From: Neckera pumila
Lineage: Eukaryota > Streptophyta > Bryopsida > Hypnales > Neckeraceae
Direction of reading: 5' to 3'
Length of the DNA: 64,000 nt
Assembly: GCA_963969595.1 (NCBI GenBank)
Contig: OZ018418.1
Span: 10,545,001 to 10,609,000 of the forward strand
Position 1 is the first letter of the stretch, and each line of letters starts with the position of its first letter. The notes beneath the pieces were generated by a model, which worked only from the letters and a program-made list of their open reading frames with translations, was not told the DNA's origin and made no database searches. This document shows, piece after piece, positions 12,701 through 22,949 of this stretch. Made by a program: the position numbers and the translations under genes.

Positions 12701-13768
12701 AAGATCTGTATGCGTGAGTCCTTCCATTTTCCACTTTTGTATTTTTGTGTTCCTTGATTGCCTGTGGAAGTCCTGTCCCGTCCGCCAGTGCTGTGTAGTC
12801 TCCTTGCCTTTCCGACTAGCAGCAGTCATTTTAAAGTGATTACGAAGTCATTTTAAAGTGATTATGAAGTCATTACCCAGTATGTACTGTGTCGTGTCCT
12901 CCATGTAAGGTTATTCCGTGACTTTGTCATGACTGGATGGATATGCTCATTGTCTACGGTTTGGATTTATTGAAGGTAGATCCAGTCGTGTCTTTCCATG
13001 ATGATTGATAAATCTTGTATCCCCTGCGGGTGCTGAAGAGGCTCTATGTATGCATGTAGGAAGTGGGTTGACGAAGAGCGAGTGAACCCATCTTGTCCGA
13101 CATTTGCAGAATGGATGCAGTCCACAGTGCGCGCTTGTGATTTGGATTTGACAAATGCGGAGGACATGGATCATCTGCTGCTTAGCCGAAAGCTGTCGCA
13201 AAGAGCAATTTGCTACGCCCGGATCACAGCGTTTGGAGACCACTTCCGAGTGGAAGATGAGACAACCGCCAAATTACTAAGCTACAATAGTGGCGTGGCA
13301 TCAATGTTCCAATTGCCACCAGGCAATGTTGGTGAGGCGTCTGTGAATTATGTAGGAGTGTTGAAGGATATACTGCTGCTGGATTACGGCACACTCCATA
13401 CGCAAATCATTCTTCTGTGGTATAAGTGGGTGAGGCACCAAGACGGTCGAGGTAATCCAACATACATCCGGGATGCTGCCGGCTTCCTAGTTGTAAATTT
13501 TTGTCATAAACTACCTCGTATAGCAAAGCCCTTCATATTCCCTAGTCAGGCCACACAGGTTTTCTTCTCTGATGTTGATGAGAAGCCCGGGTAGAAAGTT
13601 GTTTTACGAAAAGAAGCCAGAGCAAAGCGGGAAGTAGTATAGACCACAGACGCCTTCATCAGCATGACAATGGAGACCGCCGGGCTCACAGCTCCGCAGA
13701 GGTGGCCATTTCCAGAGCAAGCAGTCAATTTAGTTGGAGCCATCGAATTGTCTGTGGAAGATAACTAA
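9799..13768 (+). pseudogene. TNP2-like transposase of a CACTA (En/Spm) element, decayed
   Basis: The model has four exons: 9799-10050, 10206-11460, 11815-12713 and 13060-13768, with GT-AG borders that keep phase. The translation follows TNP2 proteins in order: LYDGARSSQLAASVLLMN, ELFSLLHRHLLP, LRHFPVIPRLQRMF, SAWSTWPGLLLNYNLPPWL, MLSLLIPGRDS, LWTIHDFPDYGTVGGFS, LDVMHCEMN (near 11836), GLKSHDYHVLMQQVLPLAL, RWMYPVERYMKVLK (DUF4218-like) and GVLKDILLLDYG (DUF4216-like). It carries stops at 10479, 10555, 10633, 11956, 12616 and 13592 and a frameshift near 10500. The last stop replaces an expected Trp before KVVLRKEAR. The protein would cut and move CACTA ends, but this copy cannot be intact. Family identification is strong; the first exon start is tentative. 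Confidence 0.85.
12820..12880 (+). repeat. Three short repeats GTGATTAYGAAGTCATT in a TNP2 intron
   Basis: AGTCATTTTAAAGTGATTA recurs back to back at 12826-12875, with a further AATGACT pair in the first intron (11563-11600). The core equals the subterminal motif at the element's left end, so possible protein-binding sites also occur inside the transposase gene. Confidence 0.45.
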
Positions 13769-14619
13769 TTCGTTCAAGAGGAGTACTAGGCTAAAGACTC
13801 ATACAAACAATTTGAAAACGTGTTATCTTGTATGCGTGTTGGTTTGAGGCTTAGTGACACCTTGGGCGTGTTCAAGGAAGCATTGGTATTTGTATGATGA
13901 GCCCCTTGTTAGATCATAAAGCACATGTGTTGGAATCATCTGAGAAGTGGAGGCTACGCAATCAATGCTCCTAAAGTGGCACTGAAGCTGTTGCAAAGTC
14001 AATTTTTAGTGACAGCTTAGCGGCGACGAAGTAGTGCACATCTCGGAGAAGCATCACACTCCGCACAGGAGTGAGTAGGTAGATTAAGAGAGCTTTTGTT
14101 AGACGGGGCCCTTTATGGGATGTCTCCCATATTGGGTGGCAATTGAAGCTGAAGTGACATTGGCATCCTTCTTTCCTTTCTGGAGTCATTCCATACTGTA
14201 GAGAGTGTCAATAAACCGCAGAGGAGTTCTATTATTGAAGGACATTGGACCTTATACAATTAATGTTCTGCATATGTTCCAACCAAATGTATTGTGAGTC
14301 ATGCCGTCTTCTAATTGAAAATGTAAGTCTACAAATTAAATCGCTGAAATTAAGAATGATATGTTGCCATAATGAAGATTAAGAGCAATTCTAAGGAATC
14401 CAAAGTAAGGAAGGTCATGGAAGAATAGCAAAAGTGCGGCAAAGAGAGAAAAATAAAACCCACTTGAAAAAGCTGTGGAAAAGCCGTCCAAAAAAATTTA
14501 GAAAAAAAAAAAAAAGTGATAAAAGAAGACAGAAAAAAAAGGAAATATATCATGACCCCACACAAAAACAAAGAACCCCACACAAAAATTTTAGAAGGAG
14601 AAGACCAAAAAAAATAATG
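13769..14619. other. No gene recognised; purine-rich tract at its end
   Basis: Nothing protein-like is seen after the TNP2 stop. From about 14430 to 14620 the plus strand is almost all A and G (for example AAAAAAAGTGATAAAAGAAG), and the short ORFs there are compositional artefacts. Confidence 0.5.
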
Positions 14620-15206
14620 TAGCAAATTTGCAAATTTCATTTTTGGTGAATTTTTGAAGCCAATTTGCATGGTTATACATAATACTTTATAAAAAACAAT
14701 TGGTGATAAATTTGTTTAATTCAATTGCATAGATATGTAGGGAACATCTATATGCACATCTTTCATCATAAAAAACATTCCTTTAAGTGACAAAAATATG
14801 AGAAAGGAAGAGTTAAATGTGAGGTATTATATGACCAAACTTTGGTTAAAGAGATATTTCTAAATTTTAACTAAATTTTGCTATTTGAGCTGCACATTAT
14901 GACTAATTCTGTAAATGTGAACATGATGATACAATTACTTTGCCAAAATCTACTTAAAATATAGAAATATCTATTTTTCAAAGTTTGGTCATATGATGCC
15001 TCATATGGAACTTGTCCTAGATAATGTTTTTGTTACTTAAGGGGGAGTTTTTTTAATATGAAAGATGTGCATTTGGATGTTTCCTAAATATCTACACAAT
15101 TGGATTAAAAAAAAATCATAACCAATTGTTTTCTATAAAATATCATGTATAACCATGCAAATTGGTTTTAAAAATTCACCAAAAATAGAATTTTGCAATT
15201 TTGGAA
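14620..15206. repeat. Long foldback (about 260-bp arms, 60-bp loop)
   Basis: The left arm (about 14625-14885) and the reverse complement of the right arm (about 14940-15205) match over nearly their whole length. Shared blocks include TTTTTGGTGAATTTTT, CCAATTTGCATGGTTATACAT, GCACATCTTTCAT and ATATGACCAAACTTTG. Transcription through it would give a hairpin of almost 600 nt. It lies next to a second, unrelated foldback. Confidence 0.8.
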
Positions 15207-15339
15207 CTTCAATTTGGTATGCTTGATTGGAATTGCGTAAGAATTGAGTATTAATTATGCAAGATTGGATTTCTATGTAAATTGGAATTTTATTTTCAAA
15301 CAAGATCATTCACAATTCCGTGTTTTTTAAAGTCAGCAG

Positions 15340-15679
15340 ACTTTGGTGGCCGTTTAGGCATAGTAGAATGACTTTTTTCAAAAAACTTTGAACTAACAAA
15401 AGTTGGGAAATCAATCTAACTTTTATCTCCAAAAAACCGTTTGCAATTTGAAGTCTCCAATAATAAGTTATGAGCAAAGTTCAGAGAGGGGCTGGAATGG
15501 AAATTTTCTTTGACATTTTTGAACACCCTCTCTGAATTTTGTCCATAACTTTTTAAGGGAAACTTCAAATTGCAAACGAATTTTTGGAGATAAAATTTAG
15601 CTTGATTTCCCAGTTTTTGTTAGATCAAAGTTTTTTGAAAAAATCAATTCTACTATGCCTAAACGGCCACCAAAGTCTT
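15340..15679. repeat. Foldback of the GACTTTGG-GGCCGTTTAG family (copy 1)
   Basis: The outer 29 bases of both arms are identical and inverted (GACTTTGGTGGCCGTTTAGG at 15340, its complement ending at 15679). The inner part pairs too: TTTGCAATTTGAAG against CTTCAAATTGCAAA, and TCAGAGAGGG against CCCTCTCTGA. Related foldbacks lie at 30671, 32190 and 36696 and share TATGGACAAAATTCAGAGAG. Confidence 0.8.
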
Positions 15680-15764
15680 TTGAATTAACAAAAGAAATGA
15701 AAAAAAACCCGCAGGAACTATACAAGTAAATTTCTACTCCTCACTTCAACAATTGAATTTCAAT

Positions 15765-15845
15765 GTGGTGTATTGGCCATAAAGCATTGTCTTCTCATGT
15801 ATAAGGTCTTGGGATCAAACTCAGCTCCCACTTGATGGAATGCCC
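15765..15845 (+). repeat. tRNA-like (Pol III A/B box) module next to foldback 1
   Basis: The sequence TATTGGCCATAAAGCA is followed 30 bp later by GGTCTTGGGATCAAACTCAG. This resembles the D-arm/A-box and the TpsiC-arm/B-box of a tRNA-derived SINE. No complete cloverleaf is seen, so it is a relic and not a tRNA gene. Confidence 0.4.
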
Positions 15846-16440
15846 TGTCCGGGTATGGGGTTGAAGTTTTTAAAATTTTTAAAATTTTTTTTTTATTTTC
15901 AAAAAAAAAATTCTTAGTTTTTTTTTTAAATAATTTAAATTTTTTTTTTTAAAGTTTGTGCAAAACAACATTTATTCCATAAAGAAAATACACGAATACA
16001 TTAGAAAAATTTCCGACCCTCAAAGGGGCTGTCAGAATCTGATTTAGGCACCCTTGAGGTGCAATTACGGAACACTAAGAAATTTTTTATTTTTTGTTTT
16101 TTGTTTTTTTTATTTATTTTCTTAAAAAAAATTAAAAAAATTTCAAGCCTGATGTGGCGTTGACGTGGCACCCCTCATGCCATGTTGGATTTCACTTTTT
16201 GAAAAAAAAAAAAAAAAATTTCCTTATTGCACCGACTTTCGCAGCCCTTCCAAGGCTGAAATTTTTTATAATGTAGTGGTGTACAAAAGTGTCAAATTTG
16301 CAAGATTACAATACATGGCTCAGTGATACGGAAATGGCACGACTTCCGTTCATATCAATCTAGTAAACCAAACGTACGAAAGTCGTGCCTATTTTAACGC
16401 ACGGAATCAGTGCAATAGTCGTACGCAGATATAAATTCAT
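15846..16440. other. Low-complexity A/T block and right side of the composite insertion
   Basis: Runs of T and A (15870-15960, 16085-16140, 16200-16220) surround two short unique stretches. A TAGTG motif ends at 16278 after ATTTTTTATAA and could be a CACTA right tip, but its flank (GTG) does not match the left flank at 2028. ACGGAA/ACGAAAGTCGT repeats follow up to the TIR. Confidence 0.4.
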
Positions 16441-16492
16441 GGAATCCGTATGACAGAAATGGACAGTCAGTGGCATAGGAAGTTTGAGATGC

Positions 16493-17509
16493 TGTCACCA
16501 CACTTTCCACGTTACATGCATCATTATAGCATCACATTTTAGCTTGGTTTGTGCACAATGCCGTTCTCCTTTGAGCCCTATGTTCTACGAATTGTTTGGT
16601 CTCTTAGAGGTTATGCCTCCCGGCCATGAATACAATAGATGGACCCTTCCACTAGACCAAGCGCCCTACAAATTTTAGACTTATCCACATTGGGGGAAAT
16701 CATTGAATTGGGATCCAATAGAACAAAGACATGCTCTATACAACAAGCCTGAGGAACTACTGGATTCCTTCGTGTGGATGACCCAGAACAAAGTGGCCAA
16801 GTTACGGGCCTGTTCAATTGAAGATCTCAAGGCTTGTGAATTGTTCCGTCGCAACATGGGGGGGCATTAGAGCGTGCAATGTAACAAATTCTTCCGCTTT
16901 CCAGAGAAGCAAGTGCAGAAAGGAAAAGATGACCAATGGGTAGAGGTAGAGGCTTCAAAAGAATTCAGCAATCAATATGCGGCATATAACCATATTTTGA
17001 TAGGTAGAGCCCTCTTCTTATTGAAGTTGGAAGAAGCTGCAAAGGTTTGTTTTCTTGTGGACGTAGATGTGGAATCAAACACCGGGGATTAATTAGTAGA
17101 GGTGGCCGAGATGTTTGACAAGAGGATCGACGACATTATAAATCAATAGAGAACGTTCCAATTGGAAGGAGAGACCCAAGGTACCGCGTTGCAAATCAAA
17201 AGTGATGACGAAGAGGTCAAGAGGTTGTTATTGAAGGTGGAATCTGCTTTAAAAGCCTTGAAGTTGAAGTCAGTAGATTAATTCCCAAATAAAATAAAAA
17301 ACGAAAGGTGGAAGATGAAAATGACTACTCTCCGGAAGCAGCATGGCAATTTGCCGTTATTTATTGGCAGACCAAATCCCTACGATACCCGGGTGTCAAA
17401 AGTCCAAGGGCCGTAGCTCGCTGAGAAAGTCTAAGAAGTGTCGCTAAAAGAGGGCAACGCACCAACAAAGGGCCGTCTCGTGTTTCGGAATAGGGTACCG
17501 GTGATAGAA
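16493..17509 (+). pseudogene. Coiled-coil/RING-H2 protein, C-terminal half (interrupted copy A)
   Basis: Reading resumes at TGT 16493 with CHHTFHVTC, then ten residues, then CAQC. Together with CAIC at about 825 this gives C-x2-C, C-x-H-x2-H-x2-C, C-x2-C, a full RING-H2 set. The same frame continues through NRWTLPLDQAPYKF, NWDPIEQRHALYNKPEELL and VWMTQNKVAKLRACS to about 17281. In-frame stops are at 16676, 16867, 17090, 17147 and 17278. A further phase holds KRKVEDENDYSPEAA, a basic tail that could be a nuclear signal. It is the other part of the 3-870 pseudogene. The interruption and stops both show loss of function. Confidence 0.65.
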
Positions 17510-18433
17510 TGAAATAGACATGGACATACAAGTCTATTACAAATTTACAATTATGGCACTCTATGGATTGTTGTTTGGATGCTAGCAGGGGTGAGTACTA
17601 CTAAATAACTATGTGTTTGATATGTTTTGACTTTTAATTGGCTTCTAATATGTATGTATCTACATATTTTTTTATATATCTATATTTATATCTATATTTC
17701 TCTCTCTCTATACATATATATATTTATGTACAATACATTTTGATCTGTTTTCAATATCTATTATTTTGGATTCTATATTATGCCGATTAAGATTCGTGAC
17801 AATTATCTTGGCTATGTAACAAGTATATCATTTAAACCTGTGAGGATCTTGCTCCATTGGGAAATGGTGAGACTTCCTTCTCATTTGAACATGACCTTCT
17901 CAATTGTGTTGAAAAAGAAACCATATTTTTATTACTTGGAACTCCGAATTATATATGACTATGAGAATTCCAATGTGTGTTTAAGCAAAAAAAGGCTATA
18001 TAGAAGTTTAAAGTACGCCAAGCATTACATTTAAATCCACGGCCAAATTCAGTACATCATCCATTTTTATAAATTTTTGGCATAATCTAAATGAAGTAGG
18101 CCTTGCCCTATATTTTAGAGAATGATTAATTCATTAGTCATTAAAATAAGTATACGTGGGTGTGTAGACCAGAAATGTAGAAGTTTTCAAATATGGTATG
18201 TATGACTCTGAAATCTATGGCCACATACAATTCATCACGCATTTTCTATATTCCCTAAATGTCCAAGGACTTTTTTAAATTTCTGGTAGTTTGCTTAAAA
18301 TTGACCAAGAAGTCAACATGGTGAATAGTTGTATTCATTTTTTTGAAATTGTAACCATACAAACTTGAAATGGACACGTTACAAATCACATAGAAAAAAA
18401 CAAAACCAAAACCAAAAAAGTAAATAAGTAAAT

Positions 18434-18465
<32 letters not shown>

Positions 18466-18850
18466 ATGGATTGAAAGATTATAATTCTTAATCGCGGGGG
18501 TGTAAAAACTATGAAAGTGATTTGAGGTCTTTCAATCATCTTTTGGCATGTCAAATCTAAGTAGGTGGTCATCCTAAAACATGAAGTGCAAGGGCCTAAT
18601 TTTTATAACCCCAATCACTTTATGTTTTTTTCAAAATGTACTCTACAATTTTTTTAAATTACTTTATAGTGTGATTTTGTCTACAACATGTAATGTAGTT
18701 GAAGCTTATTCTAGAATCCCTCAATACTACATTACTACTGGAAGTCAAAATTGCAATGGTATCTTTGCACAAAACCTTAAAAAGATTAAGCAAAATTAGT
18801 CAATTTAGAAATGCGGTTGTAATGGTAGAATTGGACTTTCCACTTTAAAA
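17510..18850. other. A+T-rich non-coding DNA with a TCTA microsatellite
   Basis: No credible coding sequence is seen. A TATA/TCTA-rich stretch lies at 17640-17740, and a perfect (TCTA)n run at 18434-18464. Short ORFs at 17780 and 18581 have no domain-like pattern. Confidence 0.6.
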
Positions 18851-18954
18851 TAAAAATATAAGCAACTGAAAATTGCCATATATCTAGATTTTATTTAATG
18901 TGAAAATATTGTCGCCAACGAAATTGGGGCCTTCTGCATTCTGTAGTAAAAATG

Positions 18955-19165
18955 AAAGCATAACTTGTTGGTCTAGTCCGCCACCGTCGGCCCCGTCCGA
19001 CAGTTGGACGCATACGACCGTATCTGCCATCCGCCTCCGTCGTCCCCGTCCACCTCCGTTGGCACTGTCCAACCGCAGTTGCCGTCCGCCACCACTTGTC
19101 CGTCCGAAGGCACTTGCCATCCGCGGCGTCCACCAAGTCCATCCGCTTAGTTTGTCCAACCATTG
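18955..19165. repeat. CCGTCCGCC-rich block, left of the hAT gene
   Basis: Dense GTCCGCC/CCGTCC motifs on the plus strand form a G+C-rich island in A+T-rich DNA. The same motif fills 24310-24700 on the other side of the hAT transposase, so this may be a subterminal repeat block of that element. No CAGGG-type left terminus was found near it. The ORFs it creates on both strands are low-complexity. Confidence 0.5.
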
Positions 19166-19459
19166 GGACTGCAACAGGAAGTCCATTTTTCTTCCCAAAT
19201 GTCACTTCCAGCTATAGAGTATATAATGTAAGGAAGATCTCATTTTCAAGCACTCCTAATGAACTGAATGCTAAGATTTCCAAGGGCTAAGCGCTGCAAA
19301 TGAATTTTTGTGTCTCTTGCTTGGAGATGTATAGTTTGGTAGAAGGGGGGCCTTGTTTTCCAAGGCTTTGTGGAGGCATTGATTTTTTTATTGTTGACAT
19401 TGTTTTATACAGTGCACACATTTTAAAATCTTTCATAGATCAAGGATTTGAACCGGTCA

Positions 19460-21671
19460 GGATGAGCAAAGATTTTTTCGAGTGATATGGAGTTCCGAAA
19501 TCGGGTAAAGTACAATGCAAGGCTTGCAAGTGTATGTTCAGTAAGAAAGTGGTCCAGACGTCTAGATTTTGGACGTGATTTTGCCCGGACGTTAAAATGC
19601 GACAATCCTGCATAGAGTTGATGGCAACGACATGCCCATGTTCGGAAGTGATCTTTCAAGGGCCCATTTGGGCACACCATATTTTACGCAAGAAGATTCA
19701 TGCACAGCACCAGAAGAAGTTGTTTGTGTGGATTCCGAAGCTACACCACTGACGAAAACATCTGGTGAGCTGGAGACTCTAAAGGCATCAAGTAGTAGCC
19801 CTTTGAGTAGACCTTCTAGGGCACAGAGCAATCTATTGGATGGCTTTCAAGAAGCCAATAAAAGCAAATTGCATGCAACATAGGCTCATTTTTTTTATGC
19901 TGCAAACATACCATTTTCAGTAGCTCAAAATCCAGCCTTCAAAGAAGCAGTGAAGATAATGGCTGAGTGTGCAAGGCCATACACTCCACCCTCGTACCAT
20001 GATCTACGACATAAATTGCTTCAAGAAGCAAAGGTTGATCTTGCAGGGAAGTTGCATCAAAGAACTAAAGACAGCTTGAGGAAGTTTGAAGCAACATTGT
20101 CCATTGATGGATGGAGCTCAGTGACGAACCGCCCATTGATAAATGCCATGCTCGTTTCTTCATTTGGTGAGCATTTCCTTGGATCCATTGATACAAGTGG
20201 AGAAAAAAAGACGTCGGAGTATCTGGCGGCTATCTTGGAAAAATTTATAGAGCAAGTGGGTCCCAAGAACGTGGTGCAAGTGACTGCAAATAATACTAAT
20301 GCAAACCCGACAGCACGGAATTTGGTGTCGAGTACATATCCACACATCTTCTAAGGATGCGTGGTATACACCGTGAACTTATTGCTCAAAGATTGGAAGA
20401 GCCAGAAATGGATATCAAATTCAGTGAAGGATGCCAAGCTCGTGGTAAACTTCTTCAGGAAAAGGCACATGCCGCTTGCTATATTTTGCAAGTATGAGAC
20501 AAAGCATAGTTTATTGAAGCGGTTGAAAACCAGGTTTGCCTCTTATTTTATCATGATTGACTACTTGTTGGAGGTAAAGAGCGCAATGAGAAACAGTGTG
20601 GTAGACCCATAGTGGGTTACATACTTGAACACACTCAATGACAGCAGAAAAGGCAAAGTACGCACAACGTCTTGGCAAGTATGTAGTATTGTTGTGGCCA
20701 AGTATTCTTAGAACCGTTGGACCAATGTGTAGAAATTGACCGCCCCAGTTGTATGGGGTCTACGTGATTTGGATGCAAAGATACTGTGCATAGGGAAGGT
20801 GTTGCACATTATAAGAAACTTAGAAGAATATGTCCTTCATTTATAAACAAAGCCTTTTTGTTTGGACGCTGAGAAGACAGCATTCAAAGACCGACACAAG
20901 AAGGGAAAGACTGATTTACATTATACAGGAGCTCTCTTGAATCCGTACCTTCTTCACAATAAAAAACTAGTCGATGATCAAAATGCAGCTGATTGATGCA
21001 AGCGTGTTGTGATGAAAATATGTGACCCCAAAGACTACACAGCGGTGGTCAAAGAATTTGTAGCCTTTTGACGTAGGGACCCTCTGTTCCACAACATGTT
21101 GGAGCCGGGTGAACAAATGCTGTCGGCACACGCTTGGTGGGACATTGAGGGGGCATGTGGAAAACTCATTGCTCCAATAGCCAAGAAGATATTGGCCCAA
21201 GTGGTATCATCATCTTTATGTGAACGAAATTGGAGTAGCTACTCCTATGTTTACAACAAATCTTGAAACAAGTTGACAATGAAGAGGGCAGCGGATTTGG
21301 TGTAAGCGTACAACAATTCCAAAGTTGTGGCCGCATTAAAAGATAAAGATGAGAAGAAGCAGTACCATGACAATATGGACTCCGAGGAGTCAGAGCCAAG
21401 GTCCGGTTCGGAAGCGGAGGATGATAGGCCTCACTTGTTAGACAAGGTCCTGAACTCTGACACGGAAAATTTGCATGATGAATCATACCGTAGCCTTAAC
21501 AGGACCAATGAAGAGCGGGGAGGTAATGACAGAGACGCATTTGAGTTTGGATCAGATGAGGAGAATAATGGATGTGATGACCGTGTACCTTTGATAGCTA
21601 TATTTGTGGATGGATTTGGATTTTTGAATAGCGAGAAGGTTCTATCAATGAGGATGCTTACTTGGAGATAG
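19460..21671 (+). pseudogene. hAT-family transposase (DUF659 and dimerisation type), decayed
   Basis: It starts with a BED-finger-like CKACKCMFSKKV (near 19510). One frame from 19632 to 20612 then reads FFYAANIPFSVAQNPAFKE, LSIDGWSSVTNRPLINAML, NVVQVTANNTNANPTARN (DUF659) and NLLLKDWKSQKWISNS. Stops interrupt it at 19880, 20352 and 20610 and several times later. The hAT C-terminal dimerisation region is clear near 21140-21300: AHAWWDIEGACGKL, ILAQVVSSSLCERNWSSYS, KRAADLV. An acidic tail (SEESEPRSGSEAEDD) follows to 21671. A working protein would excise hAT elements with 8-bp target duplications; this copy is dead. The start is not certain. Confidence 0.8.
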
Positions 21672-22690
21672 TGGAGGCTAATAGGACAACAATGTCCAAT
21701 GGTGGAACTGATGGAATTGATGAAGTCATTTAGAATCTTGAGACTCGAGACACAAAGAAGATAATGACAAACAAAATGAGAGTGGAGAAGGTGACATGAA
21801 GGTCCAACAGAAAGTCTATAATATAGAAGATCAGTTTATCTCAGCGTTGGCGAGAAAAAACAGTGTGGAACCCACTACAAGAAAGGACAAACCAAATGAA
21901 GTGCATCAAAATGGTGATTCATTTATGATGTAGCATAGAAGCCCAATTTTTGCCAACCAAGGCAAAGGCAATCAAACAACTTAGGGAAGAACCACAAGGA
22001 TGACCACGTAAAGCTCCTCCATGTGTCCTATTTGCAAGCGAAGCAAAACTTGGAATGGTTCAAAGAACTTAAGTTTTGGAAAATGGCTTGTCCAGATTCC
22101 AATCAAGAAGGTGCCTTCCATCGATCAAAGTCACAGTCTAATATCATCCACCAATGATGATAAGGTTGAGACCTTGGCTGCAATGGCGCTTTGGAACGCT
22201 TTTCGCAGTGCACCACCACAATGCAACAAAAGTTTATCAGCCCATATGCCGCAATCTAAAAATGCAATCAAGATAACCATTCAGGGAGGGCTCACATTAG
22301 GGAAACAAGAGATCAAAGAAGGCAGTCAAGGCAATAGGAAAAGAGATATGCAACCTTTTGCAATTTCTTCAACCAAAAACTGAATGTGGATAAAAAAACC
22401 CTTGATACACGTCGGCTTGTTTCACAGACAAAAATGAAACCGGTCCCATGCCCTAAAGAAGAGAAGAGGAAAGCCATATGCAAAGTAAAAATTGAAAAAA
22501 AGAATGGCTGAAGAAAGAAGTCACACACTTCTAAGGAAGTAGAAGAGGGAGGATAGAACCTTTGATGCTCTTCATTAGACAACATAAAAGACGAATTCAA
22601 CGAAGAAGACAACAAATGGACAAAACGATGTGAGAGTAGCGGGGCAGAGGTGAAAGGAGATGATGAACACCATCCTTAATAGGGGTTGAA
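21672..22690 (+). other. Possible extension of the hAT coding region; unrecognised short ORFs
   Basis: Readings such as EDQFISALARKNSVEPTTRK (about 21830) and CPICKRSKTWNGSKNLSFG (22024) look protein-like and are broken by stops. I do not recognise a family. They lie downstream of the hAT gene in the same direction and could be a second gene of the element or an older insertion. Confidence 0.25.
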
Positions 22691-22884
22691 AAGATGTAGA
22701 CTTAGGAATTCATGTGCGTATATTACATGTACAAATAGCATGCAAAGGGGAAAAGGTTCATTTTATTGTTTATTGTAGCACTACCATGTAATGAAAAAAT
22801 TTACACTTTTCTTTGGTGTGCAAAACCGTATGGGAATTTCACTTCATTTTGACATCCATTTTATTTGGATGAAATGTTTTGATT

Positions 22885-22935
<51 letters not shown>

Positions 22936-22942
22936 ATATGTG
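22885..22942. repeat. (TA)n(TG)n microsatellite
   Basis: About 20 bp of TA dinucleotides are followed by about 28 bp of TG dinucleotides and a short mixed TATG tail. Confidence 0.9.
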
Positions 22943-22949
22943 TTTTACA

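Larger units (their letters stand above)
871..16491. mobile_element. 15.6-kb composite insertion with about 50-bp terminal inverted repeats
   Basis: The left end begins CATCTCAAACTTCCTAT at 871. The reverse complement of the right end (16491 inward) begins with the same 17 bases. The match continues with a few mismatches to the shared TACGGATTCC at about 911-922 and 16441-16450. Beyond that, both flanks keep repeats of the ACGGAATC/ACGGATT type. The insertion sits between Cys2 and Cys3 of a RING finger. I could not identify a clean target-site duplication: the flanks are GGGCCACT on the left and CTGTCACC on the right. The superfamily is therefore open; a long-TIR type such as a Mutator-like element is possible. 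The interior holds nested CACTA genes and foldbacks, so this is likely a nest rather than one element. Confidence 0.6.

Noticed and set aside
16073..16278. Small CACTA element with tips CACTAAGAAAT and ATAATGTAGTG
   Set aside because: The flanks differ (GAA and GTG) and the tips match only in CACTA and A/T runs.
2029..16278. One CACTA element spanning from the tip at 2029 to TAGTG at 16278
   Set aside because: The 3-bp flanks do not match (TTT and GTG) and the terminal repeats diverge after CACTACA; the right end stays open.
18884..19217. ORFs of about 105 codons on both strands
   Set aside because: Same reason: they are caused by the CCGTCC-rich block.
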